Assembly (NCBI GenBank): GCA_021850835.1
Contig: JAJZKS010000094.1
Coordinates: 1-6,763 of the forward strand
DNA: 6,763 nucleotides
Origin: Thermoplasmata archaeon
GTDB taxonomy: Archaea > Thermoplasmatota > Thermoplasmata > Thermoplasmatales > Thermoplasmataceae
Direction: 5' to 3'
The notes below the pieces were generated by a model, which saw only the letters and a list, made by a program, of their open reading frames with translations, had not been told where the DNA came from and did not search any database. How positions within the stretch are numbered: position 1 is the stretch's first letter; each line of letters begins with the position of its first letter. Below, piece by piece: positions 1-6,206 of the stretch. Both the position numbers and the translations under genes were made by a program.

Positions 1-531
1 ATGGGCGAGTATAATGGGAAAATTCCCTTCATCCTCAACAGGTATTTCGCGCTTGGAGGCGGAATGGAGAGTTTTAAGGTTCTGAAGACAAGGTGGATAA
101 TGACTGATCAGGAAGCTAAGAATGAGGTTCAGGGCATTTTTTCAAACTCAGGCAATTTCTACCCAAAATGCTATGAAGATTCCACCACATCTCGCCTCCT
201 GTTTTCAGGCAGCGAAAATAGTTTTAAGGGAGATGCCTCTTACACACCAGTCTGCCCAGATGGATGCTGTGGAGAACTTGAGGTAAATTCAGAATTTTTC
301 ACTTCATTTTACCACAATATAATACTTTTCCAGGTTGGCCCGCTGTTTTATCACGCCGTTTCTGAAAAGGGTTCCGTCACCAACTCCTTCATTCTTCCCG
401 AAGAAATGTTGTCAGTGCTCATTGACCATCTAAAAGCTCATTTCGATTCAGAGTCGAGAAGGCATCACTTTAATTTCATCCTTTCTGTTGAGAATATTAA
501 GGACACCCTCATGACACCGTCCCCTGATTGA
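1..531 (+). CDS. Hypothetical protein with a C-x3-CC motif (possibly 5'-truncated)
   Basis: I do not recognise this protein. The open frame of 176 residues starts with ATG at the first base of the window and ends with TGA at 529-531. Because nothing upstream is visible, the true start may lie outside. In-frame ATGs also exist at 64 and 100, and a GGAGG at 55-59 sits just before the one at 64. The protein is soluble-looking, with no signal peptide or clear membrane segment. It has Cys57 and a cluster Cys85, Cys89, Cys90 (CPDGCCGE), which could bind metal or form disulphides. An aromatic/hydrophobic stretch at about 99-120 is followed by a probable helix at about 133-150 (LPEEMLSVLIDHLKAHF). 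The next gene has its own promoter 88 bp on, so an operon with it is not implied. That it is coding is inferred from the long open frame and the absence of a competing ORF; function is unknown. Confidence 0.62.
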   Translation: MGEYNGKIPFILNRYFALGGGMESFKVLKTRWIMTDQEAKNEVQGIFSNSGNFYPKCYEDSTTSRLLFSGSENSFKGDASYTPVCPDGCCGELEVNSEFFTSFYHNIILFQVGPLFYHAVSEKGSVTNSFILPEEMLSVLIDHLKAHFDSESRRHHFNFILSVENIKDTLMTPSPD

Positions 532-582
532 GCAGGGATTGATAAATTGTTTATTCCGTTACCCACCGCGTGATGTTCTCAT

Positions 583-600
583 CGGAAAAGGATAAATATA
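583..600 (+). promoter_or_regulatory. BRE/TATA promoter of the OsmC-family gene
   Basis: A purine-rich BRE-like stretch (CGGAAAAGG, about 583-591) is followed directly by a TATA element, ATAAATATA (592-600). The TATA centre lies about 24 nt before the ATG at 620, so the transcript is expected to begin at or within a few bases of the start codon. No GGTGA-type Shine-Dalgarno occurs between them, which agrees with a leaderless mRNA. The start site is predicted from spacing only. Confidence 0.7.
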
Positions 601-619
601 ATGCGAATCTAGCCCCACT

Positions 620-1075
620 ATGCAGGTGTCTTTCAAGTTCGATGAGACAAAAGGGTTTGTAACAGATACTCCCGGTAAGAATCCAATACTTTTGAAGAAT
701 TCCCTTTCCAACCGCACGGAAAACTTTGCACCCACGGAATTGCTTCTTCTGGCAATGGGAGGATGCACATCAGACGATGTCCTATCGATCCTGAAAAAGA
801 TGAGGGCAGACTTTGAAGCCTTTAGGTGCGAAATTACTGCAGAACGCAACGAGGAACATCCACGCACGATAAAAAAGGCAGTCATTCACTATATATTTAC
901 CGGGAGCATTGATCCTGACAAGGCAAGAAAGGCAATAATTCTGTCGCTGACCAAGTACTGCAGTGTTTCCATACTGGCAAGGCGTGGAGGAGCAGACGTT
1001 TTTTACTCCCTGACAATAGATGGAAATAGGATTGATTATGAGGTAGATCCAGAGGCAGTCGCGGAAACTGCATGA
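620..1075 (+). CDS. OsmC/Ohr-family protein (peroxiredoxin-like, predicted thiol peroxidase)
   Basis: A 151-residue protein of the usual OsmC-domain length. The family signature is clear: APTELLLLAMGGC with Glu40 and Cys49 at the start of the central helix, followed by TSDDVLSILKKMR, and a second cysteine, Cys114, in TKYCSVSILAR. These two cysteines sit where OsmC/Ohr proteins carry the catalytic pair that reduces organic hydroperoxides; Glu40 matches the family's conserved acidic residue. A third cysteine, Cys70, is not part of the classic pair. The GGCTSDDV and KYC contexts look more like the general OsmC/YhfA branch than true Ohr, so the substrate is open. It is cytosolic, with no signal peptide. 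The ATG at 620 is chosen because the TATA element lies about 24 nt upstream, suggesting leaderless initiation. Its TGA is only 3 bp from the stop of the convergent gene. Family assignment is firm; peroxidase activity is inferred. Confidence 0.93.
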   Translation: MQVSFKFDETKGFVTDTPGKNPILLKNSLSNRTENFAPTELLLLAMGGCTSDDVLSILKKMRADFEAFRCEITAERNEEHPRTIKKAVIHYIFTGSIDPDKARKAIILSLTKYCSVSILARRGGADVFYSLTIDGNRIDYEVDPEAVAETA

Positions 1076-1078
1076 ATT

Positions 1079-2110
1079 TTATTGTGTCTTCAGGCCATTT
1101 CCTGTCATAACCATCAGGGAATCTCCCGATGGATTAATCTTCTTATGGGCCGCATAGACTGTAGCGGAACTAAACTCAGCGTAGATGCCTGATAACGCCA
1201 GATCGCTCCTTGCCGCCAAAATCTCGCTATCTGATACAGTAACGCATTTGCCACCTATTTCCCTCATCTTTTCAACGATCAATTCCAGCAGGGGAGGCTT
1301 CCTGGAGACCAGCGCATCCGCAATTGAAGAAAGCCCGTTATTGGGATCGTAATGTACGCCGTTCAGTGCAGAGCACACTGGTGATACTGCCTCAGCCTGG
1401 ACCCCGATAATTCTCGGATATTTGTCTATTTCACCGGATTCTACAAGGTGATCGAATCCTGAGACCAGCCCCAGTAAAAGTGTGCCTGCAGACACAGGAA
1501 CAATTATATATTCCGGGATTTTTCCGTTAAATTGCTCGAATATCTCATAGGATATCTCCCTCATGCCGTCCCTGAATTCTGGATTCAGTACATGGCTGGC
1601 AAAGTATCCTTGATGGCGCTCAGTGGCAGTTGTCACATCCTCCCTGGTGCCGTTTACTGTGATTATATTTGCACCGTATGCCATTATCTGGTTTATCTTT
1701 GACGGCATTGTTGCTGAAGGTACGAATATGTTTACCTTGAATCCCGCATTTATGCCATAAGCTGCCATTGAGGCGCCGGCATTTCCCGAGGAATCTTCGT
1801 TTATCTCGCTACCCGGTTTTAAATTTTCAAGCAGTGACGATACCAGTACCTTGCTACCCCGATCTTTATAGGAAAATGTCGGGGAGAAATATTCCAGCTT
1901 AAAACTCAGATGTCCTTTTCTTACTATTGGTGTTGATACCTCTCCCAATGAGATGACATGTTCCAAATAGGGATAATGTACCCTGAAATCGCCACTTCTG
2001 TATCTGAAGTTTATCTTGGGCACAAATATGCCGCCACAGTCGCATCTGGGTTTTCCGTTGAATGATTTTCTTTCCCGACCGCATGAACTGCAGAATGATC
2101 TCAATAACAT
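1079..2110 (-). CDS. PLP-dependent threonine synthase-like enzyme with N-terminal zinc ribbon
   Basis: A 343-residue fold-type II PLP enzyme. Residues 7-25 form a zinc-ribbon-like motif (Cys7-x2-Cys10 and Cys23-x-Cys25, ending CDCGG), common at the N-terminus of archaeal threonine synthases. The Schiff-base lysine is Lys82 in SPTFSYKDRG. SSGNAG at 107-112 is the substrate/carboxylate loop, VSAGTLLLG at 206-214 occupies the phosphate-loop position, and TGNGLK at 336-341 is the C-terminal motif typical of threonine synthase, its Thr facing the pyridine nitrogen. The family's usual NPTGSFKDR is altered to SPTFSYKDR and the glycine loop is short of a glycine, so O-phosphohomoserine may not be the substrate. 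A related activity (cysteate synthase-like or another beta-replacement) is possible. It follows EF-2 by 44 bp on the same strand. No Shine-Dalgarno precedes the ATG at 2110, and a TATA-like element about 28 nt upstream suggests leaderless expression. No thr biosynthesis neighbours are visible. The family is firm, the reaction is not. Confidence 0.9.
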   Translation of the reverse strand: MLLRSFCSSCGRERKSFNGKPRCDCGGIFVPKINFRYRSGDFRVHYPYLEHVISLGEVSTPIVRKGHLSFKLEYFSPTFSYKDRGSKVLVSSLLENLKPGSEINEDSSGNAGASMAAYGINAGFKVNIFVPSATMPSKINQIMAYGANIITVNGTREDVTTATERHQGYFASHVLNPEFRDGMREISYEIFEQFNGKIPEYIIVPVSAGTLLLGLVSGFDHLVESGEIDKYPRIIGVQAEAVSPVCSALNGVHYDPNNGLSSIADALVSRKPPLLELIVEKMREIGGKCVTVSDSEILAARSDLALSGIYAEFSSATVYAAHKKINPSGDSLMVMTGNGLKTQ

Positions 2111-2133
2111 TAGGTCATGGATAAGTAAAATGA

Positions 2134-2143
2134 GATATAAAAA
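2134..2143 (-). promoter_or_regulatory. TATA-like element / oligo-T tract between EF-2 and the PLP-enzyme gene
   Basis: Read on the minus strand, the 44-bp gap contains TTTTTATATC. Its T-run (2139-2143) could end the EF-2 transcript, since archaeal intrinsic termination uses U-tracts. Its TATA part (2134-2141) is centred about 28 nt before the ATG at 2110, right for a leaderless start. The upstream bases are pyrimidine-rich (TTCTC), so there is no good BRE and the promoter call is weak; read-through from EF-2 is an alternative. Confidence 0.4.
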
Positions 2144-2154
2144 GAGAATAAAGA

Positions 2155-4359
2155 TCAGAGAGAAGCATAATATGCTTCATCATAGGGTTCCGGCTTAAGC
2201 CCTTTCCTTTCCCTGATTTTTGCAACAACCTCCTTCTGAAGTTCTGGCGGAACCCTCTGGTATCCGTAGTTCTCTGAGCTCCATAGAACCTTGCCGCCGG
2301 TTGCGCTTCTAATGGCAGAGGCAAAACCGAACATTCCAGCCACGGGGACCTTGGCCACAATGACCATGTCGTCTCCTTCCTGGTTCATTTCCTCCACAAC
2401 TCCGCGCCTCTGCTGGATTTCATTGGTAACGGAACCCATAACTTCGGCAGGTACATTGATGAATACCTTCTGTATGGGCTCCAAAAGCACGCGTTTTGCC
2501 TGTGTCATAGCGCCATAGATAGAGTTCCTGCCAGCAGGGATGACCTGTGCTGGGCCACGGTGAATACTGTCTTCATGAAGTTTTGCATCCACAAGCCTGG
2601 CCTTTATCCCGTAGACCTTTTCAGCAGCAAGAGGCCCCTTGTCCATTACTTCTGTGAATGACTCTATTAGGAGTTCCATGGTCTCGTCAAGGTACTGAAT
2701 TCCCTTGGTTACGTCCACGAGTATGTTGTTCCCCTCAACTGCTACGAGACCCCTGGCCTCATCCCTTGAAAGACCCTGTTTCTCCATTAGGTCTACAAGC
2801 GTCTTCTTGTCCTTGAACTTTGAACCCTGAGGGATTGTTCCATCCTTTATCATGTCAATGATGCCTTCCGGGAGTGGCTCAACTTCAAAGTAGAACCTGT
2901 TATGCTTGTTTGGAGATTTACCCTCAAATGGTCCGCCCTTGTGATCAACTGTTTCTCTGTAAACCACAAGAGGATCTGAAGTAGTCACATCAACTTTGTA
3001 ATCATTCTTTATCCTGTAAAGTGTAACTTCAAGATGTAATTCGCCCATTCCTGAAATGAGATGTTCACCTGTTTCCTGGTTAATATCAACCTGGATTGAG
3101 GGATCGGCCTTAGAAACGCTTCTGAGGACGTCTATAAGCTTCGGAAGGTCAGCAGTATGCTTAGCCTCTATTGCCAGTGTCACAACTGGATCAGTGTAAT
3201 GCACCATTGGCTCGAATGGGTCCATGTTGGGCAGGGAAGATACCGTAGAACCAGCTATGGCAGCCTTGAGACCAACAACAGCTGCAATGTTTCCTGCAGC
3301 TATTTCGTCAACTGATATTCTGTCAGGCCCTACCATCATGGAAAGCAGCTGGACCTTGTATTTGTTGGACCCCATTCCTGAGATATAGAGTTCACTGCCC
3401 TTCCTTATTGTGCCACTGAACACCCTGCCAACTGCAATTTCACCTGCATGTGGATCGACAATTATCTTTGTTATCATCATGCTGACTGGCCCGGTGTGGT
3501 CGCACGTCATCATTGCCTTTCCTATTTCTGAGTTTGTGTCGCCCTTCCATATCTGTGGTATCCTGTATTTCTGTGCCTCTAGTGGATTTGGAAGGTGCTT
3601 TATGACCATGTCAAGTATTATCTCATGAAGCTGAACTTTCTTGGCCAGTTCCTTTTGCTTCCCATCCCTTACGTACTCAGCAATGTCCTTGAACGACATT
3701 TTATATTTCGCCATGGCTGGTACAGAAATTGCCCAGTTATTGTACGCTGATCCAAAAGCTACTCTCCCATCCTGCACGTTAACCTGCCAAGCCTGCCGGA
3801 ATTCCTCTGGAGCATACTTTGAGAGGAGTTTATTAACATCAGTTATGATCTTGAGGAACCGCTTCTGCATTTCATCTCCGTTAAGTTTGAGCTCATTAAT
3901 CAGACGGTCTACCTTGTTTATGAACAGAACCGGCTTAACCTTCTCTCTGAGGGCCTGCCTGATTACAGTCTCGGTCTGGGGCATAACGCCCTCCACTGAA
4001 TCGACAACGATTATGGCTCCGTCTACTGCCCGCATTGCCCTAGTCACGTCTCCGCCAAAATCCACATGACCTGGTGTGTCGATGAGGTTTATTAGATATT
4101 CCTCCCCTCCGTACTTGTGGACCATTGATGCTGTAGCAGCGTTGATTGTAATCCCTCTTGCCTGCTCCTGCTCATCAAAATCAAGCATCAGCTGTTTGCC
4201 TGCTAAATCTTCACTCATCATTCCAGCCCCAGCGATAAGATTGTCGCTGAGCGTTGTCTTTCCGTGATCAATATGGGCGGCGATACCCATGTTACGAATT
4301 CTTTCCGGTCTTTCTATCAGCTTCATTGCCTTGGCAATATTATCTTCCTTTCGGCCCAT
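2155..4359 (-). CDS. fusA: Translation elongation factor 2 (EF-2, GTPase)
   Basis: EF-2 catalyses GTP-driven translocation of tRNAs and mRNA on the ribosome. The 734-residue protein has full archaeal length and no intein. G-domain motifs are complete: G1 AHIDHGKT at 28-35, G2 RGITI at 68-72, G3 DTPGH at 94-98, G4 NKVD at 148-151 and a G5-like GSA at 203-205. Domain II follows (about 290-375), then domain III with SGMGELHLEV at 436-445, and domains IV-V to the end. In domain IV the loop HEDSIHRGPAQ places the diphthamide-modified histidine at His600, so this cell is expected to have the Dph pathway. The ATG at 4359 is preceded by GGTGA (4363-4367), a match to the archaeal anti-Shine-Dalgarno, with a short 3-nt spacer. 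The gene has its own BRE/TATA 45-60 bp upstream and lies downstream of uS10, not in front of EF-1A as in many euryarchaea. Confidence 0.99.
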   Translation of the reverse strand: MGRKEDNIAKAMKLIERPERIRNMGIAAHIDHGKTTLSDNLIAGAGMMSEDLAGKQLMLDFDEQEQARGITINAATASMVHKYGGEEYLINLIDTPGHVDFGGDVTRAMRAVDGAIIVVDSVEGVMPQTETVIRQALREKVKPVLFINKVDRLINELKLNGDEMQKRFLKIITDVNKLLSKYAPEEFRQAWQVNVQDGRVAFGSAYNNWAISVPAMAKYKMSFKDIAEYVRDGKQKELAKKVQLHEIILDMVIKHLPNPLEAQKYRIPQIWKGDTNSEIGKAMMTCDHTGPVSMMITKIIVDPHAGEIAVGRVFSGTIRKGSELYISGMGSNKYKVQLLSMMVGPDRISVDEIAAGNIAAVVGLKAAIAGSTVSSLPNMDPFEPMVHYTDPVVTLAIEAKHTADLPKLIDVLRSVSKADPSIQVDINQETGEHLISGMGELHLEVTLYRIKNDYKVDVTTSDPLVVYRETVDHKGGPFEGKSPNKHNRFYFEVEPLPEGIIDMIKDGTIPQGSKFKDKKTLVDLMEKQGLSRDEARGLVAVEGNNILVDVTKGIQYLDETMELLIESFTEVMDKGPLAAEKVYGIKARLVDAKLHEDSIHRGPAQVIPAGRNSIYGAMTQAKRVLLEPIQKVFINVPAEVMGSVTNEIQQRRGVVEEMNQEGDDMVIVAKVPVAGMFGFASAIRSATGGKVLWSSENYGYQRVPPELQKEVVAKIRERKGLKPEPYDEAYYASL

Positions 4360-4403
4360 GTTTCACCAACTTTAATCTTTTACATTTCGGTAATAAGAAA
4401 GCA

Positions 4404-4418
4404 TTATATAACGGTTTT
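4404..4418 (-). promoter_or_regulatory. BRE/TATA promoter of EF-2
   Basis: On the minus strand an A-rich BRE-like element (AAAACCG, 4412-4418) is followed by a TATA sequence around 4404-4411 (TTATATAA). Usual archaeal spacing puts transcription start near 4383, giving a leader of roughly 24 nt that contains the GGTGA Shine-Dalgarno of EF-2. The TATA core is itself palindromic; orientation is taken from the BRE side and from the position of the EF-2 start. Confidence 0.72.
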
Positions 4419-4431
4419 AAAAATACAAAAA
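4419..4431 (-). terminator. Oligo-T terminator after uS10
   Basis: Immediately after the uS10 TAA, the minus strand reads TTTTTGTATTTTT, two T5 runs separated by three bases. No stem-loop precedes it. This fits archaeal intrinsic termination, which relies on U-tracts, and would separate the EF-1A/uS10 transcript from the EF-2 promoter directly downstream. The function is inferred from composition and position. Confidence 0.6.
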
Positions 4432-4746
4432 TTATGACTTTATCTGAATTTCTATCTGAACTCCGTCTGGAATTGGAATTCTCATGAGCTGCCTTAGGGT
4501 TCTTTCATCGGCATCGACGTCTATAAGCCGCTTATGAATCCTCATTTCCCATCTATCCCAAGTGGGAGACCCCTCCCCGTCAGGGCTCTTCCTGACAGGT
4601 ACGACAAGCCTTTTTGTGGGAAGGGGCACTGGCCCATGAACTTCCACACCAGTCCTTGTGGCTATTCCCTTGATTTCATTGCATACCACATCAACTATCT
4701 TGTGCTCAGTTCCACTAAGGGAAATTCTAGCCTTGTAGGACGCCAT
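4432..4746 (-). CDS. rps10: Small ribosomal subunit protein uS10 (S10)
   Basis: uS10 is a small-subunit protein of the 30S head. With the start chosen here it is 104 residues, the normal archaeal length. The family core is visible: [18 protein letters not shown] (about 38-55), [12 protein letters not shown] (66-77) and the C-terminal beta strand [10 protein letters not shown]. An in-frame GTG at 4755 would add three residues (M-S-T). That GTG, however, is part of the Shine-Dalgarno AGGTGA (4752-4757), which lies 5 nt before the ATG at 4746, so the ATG is the better start. The Shine-Dalgarno follows directly on the EF-1A TAA (4757-4759), sharing its last base, so uS10 is very probably cotranscribed and translationally coupled with EF-1A. 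The EF-1A to S10 order is conserved in many archaea. Two oligo-T runs follow the stop. Confidence 0.98.
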   Translation of the reverse strand: MASYKARISLSGTEHKIVDVVCNEIKGIATRTGVEVHGPVPLPTKRLVVPVRKSPDGEGSPTWDRWEMRIHKRLIDVDADERTLRQLMRIPIPDGVQIEIQIKS

Positions 4747-4756
4747 GGTGCTCACC

Positions 4757-6031
4757 TTATTTGACTTCTACCTCAATGCACTGCCCAGCAGCAACGGTCT
4801 GCCCCATGTCCCTGATGGCAAACCTTCCAAGCTGCGGAATATCAGAAACTTTTTCAATCACAAATGGGCGGTCAGGTACTATCTTCACTATGGCGATGTC
4901 ACCAGTCTTTATGAAGTCTGGATGCTCCTTGAGTGTTGTTCCGTCCTTTGGGTTCAGTGTCTTAACGATTTCGTCAAACCTGCAGGCTATCTGGGTCGTG
5001 TGAACATGGAAGACGGGCTTGTATCCGTTGGCAATAACGCTTGGGTGGTTAAGCACTACGACCTGGGCAGTGAATCCCTTTACCACTGTTGGTGGAGCAC
5101 TTACTGGGCCACATACGTCGCCCCTCTTGATGTCGTTCTTGGCAATTCCCCTTACGTTGAATCCAATGTTATCGCCAGGTTCTGCCTGCTGCATTGTCTC
5201 ATGGTGCATTTCAATGGACTTTACTTCACCCTGCTTGTCCGCAGGAAGGAATATAACCTTGTCCCCAACTTTGATGATGCCAGTTTCGACTCGTCCCACT
5301 GGAACTGTTCCGATACCGGTAATTGAATACACATCCTGAATTGGAAGCCTGAGGGGCTTGTTTGTCGGCTTCTCTGGTGGCTTGAGTGAATCGAGAGCCT
5401 CTATGAGAGTTGGGCCATTGTACCACTTGAGATTCTCTGACTTCTTGACAATATTGTCGCCCTTGTACCCACTAATAGGAATAATTGGGATATTCCTGTA
5501 TCCTATTGATGCGAGTAGCTTCTCAACCTCTTTCTTAACTTCCTCGAATCTCTGCTGGTTATATGGAGGCTGTACAGCATCCATCTTGTTTATCAGGACA
5601 ATGAGCTGCTGAACCCCAAGAGTTCTCGCAAGAAAAGCATGCTCCCTGGTCTGAGCCATAACTCCTTCTCCCTCTCTTGCGGATACAACGAGCATTGCGG
5701 CGTCGGCTTGGCTGGTACCCGTTATCATGTTCTTGACGAAGTCCCTGTGGCCAGGTGCGTCAATGAGGGTAAAGTAATATTTGTCAGTCTCGAATTTTCT
5801 GTGCGAAAGATCGATGGTAACGCCTCTCTCTCTTTCTTCTTTGTACCTGTCCATAACCCATGCAAACTCGAAGGTAGCCTTGCCCTTCTCCTCTGCCTGC
5901 TTCCTGTATTCCTCTATTATGTGCGCCGGAATTTCTCCATGCTCAAAGAGGAGCCTGCCAACGAGCGTTGACTTCCCATGATCGACATGCCCTATTGTTA
6001 CCAAGTTTATGTGTGGTTTCTGTGTTGCCAT
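4757..6031 (-). CDS. tuf: Translation elongation factor 1-alpha (EF-1A/EF-Tu, GTPase)
   Basis: EF-1A carries aminoacyl-tRNA to the ribosomal A site as a GTP complex. The 424-residue protein has normal archaeal length and all GTPase motifs: G1 GHVDHGKST at 14-22, G2 ERGVTID at 68-74, G3 DAPGH at 91-95, G4 NKMD at 148-151 and G5 SGYKGDN at 187-193. The beta-barrel domain 2 (about 225-315, with [18 protein letters not shown]) and domain 3 (about 320-424, ending [18 protein letters not shown]) follow. No intein or frameshift is seen. The ATG at 6031 is set by a good Shine-Dalgarno, AGGTGA (6038-6043), six bases upstream. A strong BRE/TATA near 6125-6140 predicts a leader of about 70 nt that can fold a hairpin. 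uS10 follows after a 10-nt gap. Sequence style is close to Thermoplasma EF-1A, which is the best taxonomic clue in the window. Confidence 0.99.
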   Translation of the reverse strand: MATQKPHINLVTIGHVDHGKSTLVGRLLFEHGEIPAHIIEEYRKQAEEKGKATFEFAWVMDRYKEERERGVTIDLSHRKFETDKYYFTLIDAPGHRDFVKNMITGTSQADAAMLVVSAREGEGVMAQTREHAFLARTLGVQQLIVLINKMDAVQPPYNQQRFEEVKKEVEKLLASIGYRNIPIIPISGYKGDNIVKKSENLKWYNGPTLIEALDSLKPPEKPTNKPLRLPIQDVYSITGIGTVPVGRVETGIIKVGDKVIFLPADKQGEVKSIEMHHETMQQAEPGDNIGFNVRGIAKNDIKRGDVCGPVSAPPTVVKGFTAQVVVLNHPSVIANGYKPVFHVHTTQIACRFDEIVKTLNPKDGTTLKEHPDFIKTGDIAIVKIVPDRPFVIEKVSDIPQLGRFAIRDMGQTVAAGQCIEVEVK

Positions 6032-6073
6032 TTATTTTCACCTAATCTTCTGCGGGACCTTTAATTCCCCATA

Positions 6074-6097
6074 AGGACTTCATATGCTGAATGTCCT
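6074..6097 (-). other. Stem-loop in the predicted EF-1A mRNA leader
   Basis: An inverted repeat with arms 6074-6082 (AGGACTTCA on the + strand) and 6088-6097 (TGAATGTCCT) pairs over nine base pairs with a single bulged base (6092) and a 5-nt loop (6083-6087). In the minus-strand RNA it would sit between the predicted start near 6103 and the Shine-Dalgarno at 6038-6043. The pairing is seen directly; that it forms and regulates is inference. Confidence 0.5.
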
Positions 6098-6124
6098 CAA
6101 AGACCTAACCGGAATAGTATGCAC

Positions 6125-6140
6125 AATATATAGACTTTTT
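6125..6140 (-). promoter_or_regulatory. BRE/TATA promoter of the EF-1A-uS10 transcript
   Basis: On the minus strand AAAAAGTC (6133-6140), a purine-rich BRE, is followed by TATATATT (6125-6132), an almost ideal archaeal TATA box. Usual spacing places the transcription start near 6103, giving a leader of about 70 nt before the ATG at 6031. This is the best promoter in the window by eye, as expected for a highly expressed elongation factor. The TATA is nearly symmetric, but on the + strand side no purine-rich BRE precedes it, so minus orientation is preferred. Confidence 0.78.
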
Positions 6141-6179
6141 CAAATACCAATGGTTGCCCACAGAGCCGCACTGATCAGC

Positions 6180-6188
6180 ATTTTATCC
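6180..6188 (+). promoter_or_regulatory. Possible TATA element of the LigB-homologue gene
   Basis: ATTTTATCC lies about 23 nt before the ATG at 6207, the distance expected for a leaderless archaeal transcript. It is a poor TATA box and has no clear BRE. The call rests mainly on spacing and on the lack of any Shine-Dalgarno before 6207. Confidence 0.35.
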
Positions 6189-6192
6189 TTTA

Positions 6193-6204
6193 CCGGATAT
6201 CCGG
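6193..6204. repeat. Perfect 12-bp palindrome (CCGGATATCCGG) before the LigB-homologue start
   Basis: The sequence CCGGATATCCGG is its own reverse complement over all 12 bases. It lies two bases before the ATG at 6207, between the possible TATA element and the predicted start of transcription. That is where archaeal repressors commonly block RNA polymerase, so it could be an operator for a dimeric regulator. It could also be chance. Confidence 0.45.
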
Positions 6205-6206
6205 GC

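Noticed and set aside
532..592. Search for a tRNA, small RNA or terminator hairpin between the first gene and the OsmC promoter
   Set aside because: No cloverleaf, strong stem or long T-run could be found; only short T stretches (TTGTTTATT) are present.
559..885. Minus-strand open frame (108 aa) over the OsmC gene
   Set aside because: It overlaps the clear OsmC frame and the OsmC promoter and shows no conserved motif.
2110..2118. Two-codon upstream ORF (ATG ACC TAA) overlapping the PLP-enzyme ATG
   Set aside because: The transcript is probably leaderless and would start too close to 2112 to include it; no Shine-Dalgarno precedes it. Likely coincidence.
3641..4069. + strand open frame (142 aa) opposite the EF-2 G domain
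   Set aside because: Antisense shadow of EF-2, Ser/Leu-rich with no family signature.
4745..5326. Long + strand open frame (193 aa) opposite EF-1A
   Set aside because: It is the antisense of a highly conserved, fully intact EF-1A frame, has no recognisable domain and no promoter of its own; the openness is explained by codon bias of the real gene.
5639..5971. + strand open frame (110 aa) opposite the EF-1A G domain
   Set aside because: Antisense shadow; its apparent hydrophobic segments come from the complement of charged EF-1A codons.
6150..6206. N-terminal extension of the LigB homologue from ATG 6150
   Set aside because: The 19 extra residues precede the family's first beta strand, have no Shine-Dalgarno, and would place the palindrome inside coding sequence. 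Kept only as an alternative.
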